The notes under the pieces: model-generated
What the model was told of the DNA's origin: nothing
Database searches by the model: none
The model's input: only the letters and a program-made list of their open reading frames with translations
In this document: piece after piece, positions 58,676 to 64,000 of the stretch
Position numbering within the stretch: position 1 is the stretch's first letter
Layout of the letters: every line of letters starts with the position of its first letter
Made by a program: the position numbers and the translations under genes
From: Torreya grandis
Lineage: Eukaryota; Streptophyta; Pinopsida; Cupressales; Taxaceae
Length of the DNA stretch: 64,000 bases
Reading direction: 5' to 3'
NCBI GenBank assembly: GCA_037957365.1
Contig: JARHVA010004901.1
Coordinates: 1,330,852 to 1,394,851 of the forward strand

Positions 58676-61477
58676 AAAATAAATAATAATAAGAGGGCTG
58701 GGGGGGGGGGGGGGTTTGAATCAGTTTCTCGACATTATCTATTCAATTCCATTCAACAATCCATGATGCATATACAAAGGATCAATACATAAATAATCAA
58801 CTATGCAAGCAAAACATAAGAGAACATAAAGGTTATGTGGGAAACAAACTTGGGGAATAAAAAAGTTAAAACATGTACATGGAATCAAATATGATAATAA
58901 AAATATTCAAAATTTAGTAAAGTACCCACTTTACAAGGAGCTCCAACCCCTATCTAGTTGAGCACCAACCTAACTAGTCTTCTGCAAGCTAAATATTTTA
59001 AGGAGGATCCAAAACCCTAAGGTAACTTAGCACCAACCAAGTAAAATATAATTTATTTTCACCTCATAATGTATATTTATAACCCAAATTTATATTATTA
59101 CCTTTTCATACACTCCTTTTTCCTCAATCTCTCCCCATCAATTTCTTATGTCGTCTCATTTAATTAGCCCTCTCTTTGGCAATATTAAGTCAATTGACCT
59201 TGTTTAACACATAAAAAACATAGATATATATTAATAAAATATTTATATAAATTATATTATTATATAAATCTCTTAATATATTCACAAAACTTAATATCCT
59301 TCACTTAATAGCTCAACATATTCCAACTAGTCAAAATAGCCTTATTAGGTCTTGCCTTTATACTCAATTATTTCTTTCACATATACTAGTAGGAAAATAT
59401 ACTTACCACTATTATATTATTAATTAAATATATAATTTAAAAAATTTTCATGAGTGAAAAAACCCATACATTAGTCATTCATAGTCCATAAGGACCAATT
59501 CCACCATTAGGCTTAATGGAGATCTAATACAATTAGGTTTGTCCTATCCACACATTACCACTTATACCCTTAGGAATAGTTACTACCTTATCCAATGGAT
59601 TAAAAAATTTATAAAATAATAAAATATAATGCCTAAAATTTTCACCTTTTTTCCCAAACTCCATTTTTCCCATTTCACTACTTGGACCTATCAATTAGTT
59701 ATCTTCACCAATAGGCCTTCTCTCTACCTGTAAGTCTATCTTACAATTTTAATCCAAATACATAAAATTATCACATAAATAATTAATAGAATAATATTAT
59801 TAAGTTAATTATTAATTATAAAAAAATTAAATAAGCTTTGGTTTACATCACATTGGCCAAAAGGCTTCAAGAACACTCATGTAGGTGACTTACTCAGAAA
59901 CACTAAACACTGTCAAAACACAATCATAATCACTTGACTTTACAAGCTTTATAAAGGGATTACAATGATAAAAATGAATTATAATTATAATATTATTCAT
60001 TTATAAAACATTTTATAACATTGGATCAATTATATTAGTAAAAATAGACCCAGACACATCTTTTTCACACACAATAAAGTTGCCTATATGACATAAAACA
60101 CAATCAAGAAAATCAACTTGTGAAACACCTATTGGGATACTTATATGATATTAAAATGGATTTATTTGATCCTTTATCCTCCTTATAACATATTTTTATA
60201 AATATATTACATGTTCATTTACTAAAATTGGTCTTTTAGATCAATCTCACTATGTCACTCTACATAGGTTCCACTATGCTAGATAGGCCAGTTTGATGAT
60301 AGCATTTTGATTGATTGTAGGCAACATAAAAACTTAAAAATAAGTGAAATGTGAGGAATATTTATTTAATTATGACACCATACATTTTTATCCATCCCTA
60401 ATCCTCTAAAACCAATCCTTATACTTTTTTTATTGTCACCTAGTTTTCTCACTATTTTACTCATTAGGCCAGTTTAACGAAGGCTATCTTCCATAATCAA
60501 TTTTACAAAAAAAAAATTTAACCTAATTATAAAACTAAATGAGAATAAAATACAAGTCTTTCCCATCATCCTCCATTCAATTTCATGATTTATCCTAGTC
60601 AACCCTACCTGTAGCATAAAAAACTCTAAAAATAAGGGTTTTCATATAGCTTTTGTTCACTATCAAGACCAACCAAAATCACCTAGGGAGATATTGAAGA
60701 GCAATTTACATGTTTTAAACACTAAAATAGGTTAATTTGATCATTATCAGAAAAAATGGTTAGATATTTCCTATCAGGTATGTGTAAAGGTTTTAGAATG
60801 GTTTTGACTACCTTACCTTCTTTGCAATCATTCATAAAGGATTTACCCTCAATCTTAAAACCAATGCAAAATATTTAAATATATGTAACTTAAACAACTA
60901 CCATAAAGTTATTATGCTCTCATTTAAATTTTGCATGTGCCAATGATCATTAGAAACTTCTTCTTAGGTTTGTAACCCATAATTCTATGTAGTTAGTCAA
61001 AGTTTTCATTAAAAATATTGCTTTCTCTTGTAGTATAACTTAAAAATTTGTAAAAATTCATAATATTACCTATAAATTCTCTTTATATTCTCTTATGATA
61101 TTTGGTATCCTTGGAAATAAACTTGACCCTCAATAGGCCACTATAGGTCACTTTATAAATTTAGGCCTTACATTGCCAAACATATTTTAACAATGTTCAT
61201 GTCTTGAAACATCCTAAAATAACTTCAAAATTATATCCTTATGTCATATAATATCAAAAAACACTCTCACACTACCACATTTTCTCACATATATATCCAA
61301 TGGCTCAACTCACCATACTACTAGTCTTATCTCACTAAGGCACTAATCTTGCAACTTCTCACTAGGTTCCTCTATTAAATATTTGAGAATATGATATCAA
61401 TCACATATCAAAATGAAATAAATGACCCTTTCATGACATCAATTACAAATTAATGTAAACCTTGTGACACATTCCTA
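58676..61477 (-). repeat. copia-B 5' LTR (right copy, about 2.8 kb)
   Basis: Collinear with 51341-54593 except for the 448 bp insertion there. The right end is CATTCCTA (61477), matching CATTCCCA at 54593. The left end, near 58676, is uncertain because the terminal bases have diverged. Confidence 0.85.
58700..58714 (+). repeat. Run of 15 G
   Basis: An uninterrupted G run in AT-rich DNA, at the place where the left LTR has GAGAGGGAAGGGTGAATC. It is part of the G-rich end of the copia-B LTR, expanded by slippage or by assembly error. Confidence 0.85.
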
Positions 61478-62150
61478 ATAAAATTTTCATGGGGGAAGTC
61501 TACTAAAAACTTGGACCCTACCTCCATGGCCCTAACTAAAACCTCATCCTTATTTTCAAGAAAGTGATGATAAAAAAAATAAGGATCATATGTTGATGGC
61601 ATATTAACATAATAAATTTATTATTGAACTTGTTATATAATTGATGGTATGTTATAAAGATACTACATGGTTTATTCTTGGTCTTACTCTGAATATAGAG
61701 GCATGTTAACCAAATAATGGGCTAGTGGATCTTGACATTGTTCCCTAGATTGAGTATTGTAAGGAGGATATGGATCCATATCACAAACTACATCATCACC
61801 ATAGGGGTCTTAAACAAATTCATCATTCATGACCATGTTATCATAAATATATTATAAATGGATCTACTACGAGTGTAATAAGACATCCAAATTAAATGTC
61901 TAATGTTTTTGAATAAGGTCTAAAATTGTAGAAACTCTTAAAAATAAGGTCTAAGGGATAAATACTCCAAAATTGGTCTAATACTTGATATATAAATTGT
62001 AGTTGTTTCTTTACAATGGTTAATGATAAACTTAGGCTAAAACAGTCTAATGTCAAATGTCAAACATCAAATGTCTTACATAAATGGTCAAGTAGATGAG
62101 TAAAACCAAATTCCAAACTTAAGTAAAAAGTGTTTAAAACAATTCTAATC
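61478..62150 (-). pseudogene. Tat-B gag N-terminus and leader edge
   Basis: Minus-strand bases 61610-61480 parallel Tat-A 5950-6070: CATATGATCC, TCATCACTTT, AAATAAGGATGA, CCATGGAGGTAGGG and GACTTCCCCCATGAAAATTT are shared. This is the gag start, cut from the rest of gag by copia-B. Further right (61620-62150) matches the end of the Tat-A leader only loosely. Confidence 0.8.
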
Positions 62151-62173
62151 TAGATTTAAAGATAAAAAAAACA

Positions 62174-62475
62174 TTTCTAGATCTTTGGGAACAAGGCACA
62201 AAGTTATGCCAATAAAAAATACATCTATAATAAAGTGGCAAGATTCTAAGACTTTTGGAAATAAGGCACAAAATCTAGACTTTAAATAAAGTAAAAGGGA
62301 ATTTTCTAGGTCTTTTGAAAATAAGGAACACAAGTTATACTTTTAAACACACTAGATCTAAGAAAAAATTAGAATTTTCTAGGTCTTTTAGTAACAAGGC
62401 ACAAAAGTTAGACTCTCAAACACACTAGGTCTACGAACAAAAAGAAATTTTTTAGATATTTTGGGAACAAGGAAC
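62174..62475 (-). repeat. Five-copy tandem repeat in Tat-B leader
   Basis: Units of about 70 bases start at 62174, 62244, 62304, 62376 and 62449, each with a TTCTAGGTCTTTTGGAAACA-like core followed by AAGGCACAAA. The same unit occurs, more decayed, in the Tat-A leader (about 4850-5440). The frame 62145-62333 is a by-product of this repeat. Confidence 0.85.
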
Positions 62476-64000
62476 AAAATATAAACTTGGCATAAACCTA
62501 GTATAAGAAGCTAAGATGATTAATAAAACAAATTTGAAACACTTTTATTAAACTAGGCATTCAAATTTAAACACACACTTGATCATTTGGAAAAAGACAT
62601 TGGACCTTAGGCACATGGAAAATATACCAATTCCCAAACTTAGGCACAAAAATAGTATTTAAATTGAATAATTATTAGTCTAAGTTTCATAAAACAAAAG
62701 TAATAGATAAATGTCTAAGACAAAGTTATGAAATACATAGGTGTTGAGTATTGTAATTGATGTCAAAAGTGTATCTTGCATGAGGTTGATGTCAAAAGTG
62801 ACTAAACCTAGTTGGTAGTGTGTGAATGTGATAAATGGAATTTAGATAGTGTTGTCATTGAAGGATGTTTTCATGAAAGATAATTTTAAGGAAACTAATG
62901 ACTTATGGTTACATGAAGGTACAAGTCATTGATGACAAAGTGTGTAAGAAGCTTATTCATGAGCCTAATCATGGCATGAAGAGGCATATTAATGAAAATG
63001 AATGAACATAGGCATATGAAGGATATATGTGGACTATTTGAGCATGTATTTAAGGAACTGAAGCACTCATGAGAGTTAAGGTGAACCTATATGGGTATGA
63101 ACTTTAGACTAAGCCTACACCTAGACCTCTCTTAGACCCTACCTAGCCTAATGAGGTATGAATATTAGATTCAAATGAAATTTTGCACATGTGAGCATAG
63201 AAATATTTAATATAGTTTTTTTTATACATGATCATAAAGTTTGAGGTCATGGTTTGAAGGAAATTCTATGAAACACTATTTTAGGCCTTCTCAAGGTCAT
63301 AACAATGAGGTCTCAAGACTTGAGGAGCACTTTAAAATATATGTTATCACATGTAACCTATGCATGGGAACATGAGATGTTAAGTAGATATGGGTAAGGG
63401 TACTATATAATATCTACATTCATTGGTTTTACATTTAAGGGGTAATCCTTTATGAATAATCATTAACACCGAAACCTGTGTTAAGCCTTTATAAAACCCT
63501 AATAAGGACCTAATGTGAAATATCTCATTCAAATTTTAAAATAATTTACTCAAATTATTATAAAATATATTTTATAATGTATTAAAATCTTGTAGGTACC
63601 TCCAAGTGGTGGTGGTTAGTTAGATGAGAGGGGAAAATGCATGGTTACATGCTTTATTTGTCAAAAACTTATTGTAGCTCTCAAAATTTGTAATGGTAAA
63701 AAACATAAAATGGATGGAAGAAGAAATAGATACTTGTAATAAATTAATATTATGGTTTATATATATTTTCCATCCTTTAAGTGTGCTAAATTAGTCATCC
63801 AAGTTAGCCAATCACAAACAAACCTAATGGTGTGAACAATGATAAACCTAAGCAGGGATGAGAAGATGGTTTTGAGGGTCTAAGCATATAAATTTGATGT
63901 AAAAAATTGAATGGAATATTTTATTTATGATTTTTAAGTCATATTAATTCTTGGAATACATTTTTAATGTTATTTTAATATGGTGAATAAGTTGCTCAAT
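62476..64000 (-). other. Tat-B leader, remainder
   Basis: AT-rich noncoding sequence with no recognised gene. By comparison with the 3.1 kb Tat-A leader this should be leader sequence, with the 5' LTR starting close to or beyond the window edge. No LTR landmark such as CACCTTGGGTGAGAG was seen. Confidence 0.55.

Larger units (their letters stand above)
51341..61477 (-). mobile_element. SIRE/Maximus-like Ty1/copia element (copia-B) nested in Tat-B
   Basis: Long direct repeats (51341-54593 and about 58676-61477) bound a minus-strand copia coding region. Order on the minus strand: gag with zinc knuckles, protease, GAG-pre-integrase and integrase, RT, RNase H. The wording of the protease (WYIDSGFSSHMT), pre-integrase (LKHNLLIVSQIC) and RNase H (NTSGGSFFL, CCTQVLW) fits the SIRE/Maximus lineage. 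Tat-B gag sequence is continuous across the two flanks. LTR ends on the element strand are TGGGAATGTG...CTTCCA. The target duplication is not clear in the A/T-rich flanks. Confidence 0.9.
33262..64000 (-). mobile_element. Second Tat-family retrotransposon, reverse strand (Tat-B), partial
   Basis: A minus-strand relative of Tat-A: 3' LTR at 33262-34281, 3' noncoding region to 37285, integrase, RNase H, RT, protease and gag to 51340, gag N-terminus and leader from 61478 to the window end. It is interrupted by N2 (40406-46003) and copia-B (51341-61477). Each part aligns by eye with the matching part of Tat-A. By comparison with the Tat-A leader length the 5' LTR should begin near or just past base 64000. 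The copy is decayed throughout. Confidence 0.9.

Overview
This is a plant nuclear DNA window made almost entirely of old, nested LTR retrotransposons. No host gene, rRNA, tRNA or CRISPR array could be supported. The sequence is strongly AT-rich by eye, and nearly every retrotransposon reading frame is broken. Element types (Ty3/gypsy of the Tat kind with two RNase H domains, Ty1/copia including a SIRE/Maximus-like one, large non-autonomous relatives, a possible Mutator-type MITE) and the nesting depth point to a seed plant with a large genome. The species cannot be told from the sequence.

Layout, left to right. Bases 1-1880 are the 5' part of a plus-strand Ty1/copia element (copia-A). Its coding region resumes at 26692, ending in a probable 3' LTR at 27632-28160. 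The interruption is a 24.8 kb Ty3/gypsy Tat-like element on the plus strand (Tat-A, 1881-26691) with LTRs of about 1.04 kb, a long leader, gag, protease, a conserved spacer, RT-RNase H, a second RNase H and integrase, then a long 3' noncoding region with hairpin-like repeats. Inside that 3' region sits an 8.8 kb element (N1, 14796-23583) with 2.6 kb LTRs, TATTG...CAATA termini and an exact 5 bp target duplication (TATAC). N1 has gag, protease and an RNase H but no visible RT or integrase.

From 28161 to about 33260 is unassigned AT-rich DNA, with one decayed minus-strand reading frame of unknown identity (about 32190-33000). From 33262 to the right edge is a second member of the Tat-A family on the minus strand (Tat-B). 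Its 3' LTR is at 33262-34281 and its 5' LTR lies beyond the window. Tat-B is split twice: by N2 (40406-46003, plus strand, a non-autonomous LTR element with 0.77 kb LTRs that appears to share 3' noncoding sequence with the Tat family), and by copia-B (51341-61477, minus strand, SIRE/Maximus-like, LTRs about 2.8 kb). The left LTR of copia-B carries a 448 bp inverted-repeat insertion flanked by 10 bp near-identical repeats.

Insertion order inferred from nesting: copia-A, then Tat-A, then N1; Tat-B before N2 and copia-B; the small insertion after copia-B. None of the elements looks able to move by itself. The value of the window lies in its structure: a datable stack of insertions, paired family members that allow comparative reading of decayed proteins, and several repeat features shared by the copies. 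No new defence, metabolic or regulatory system was found.
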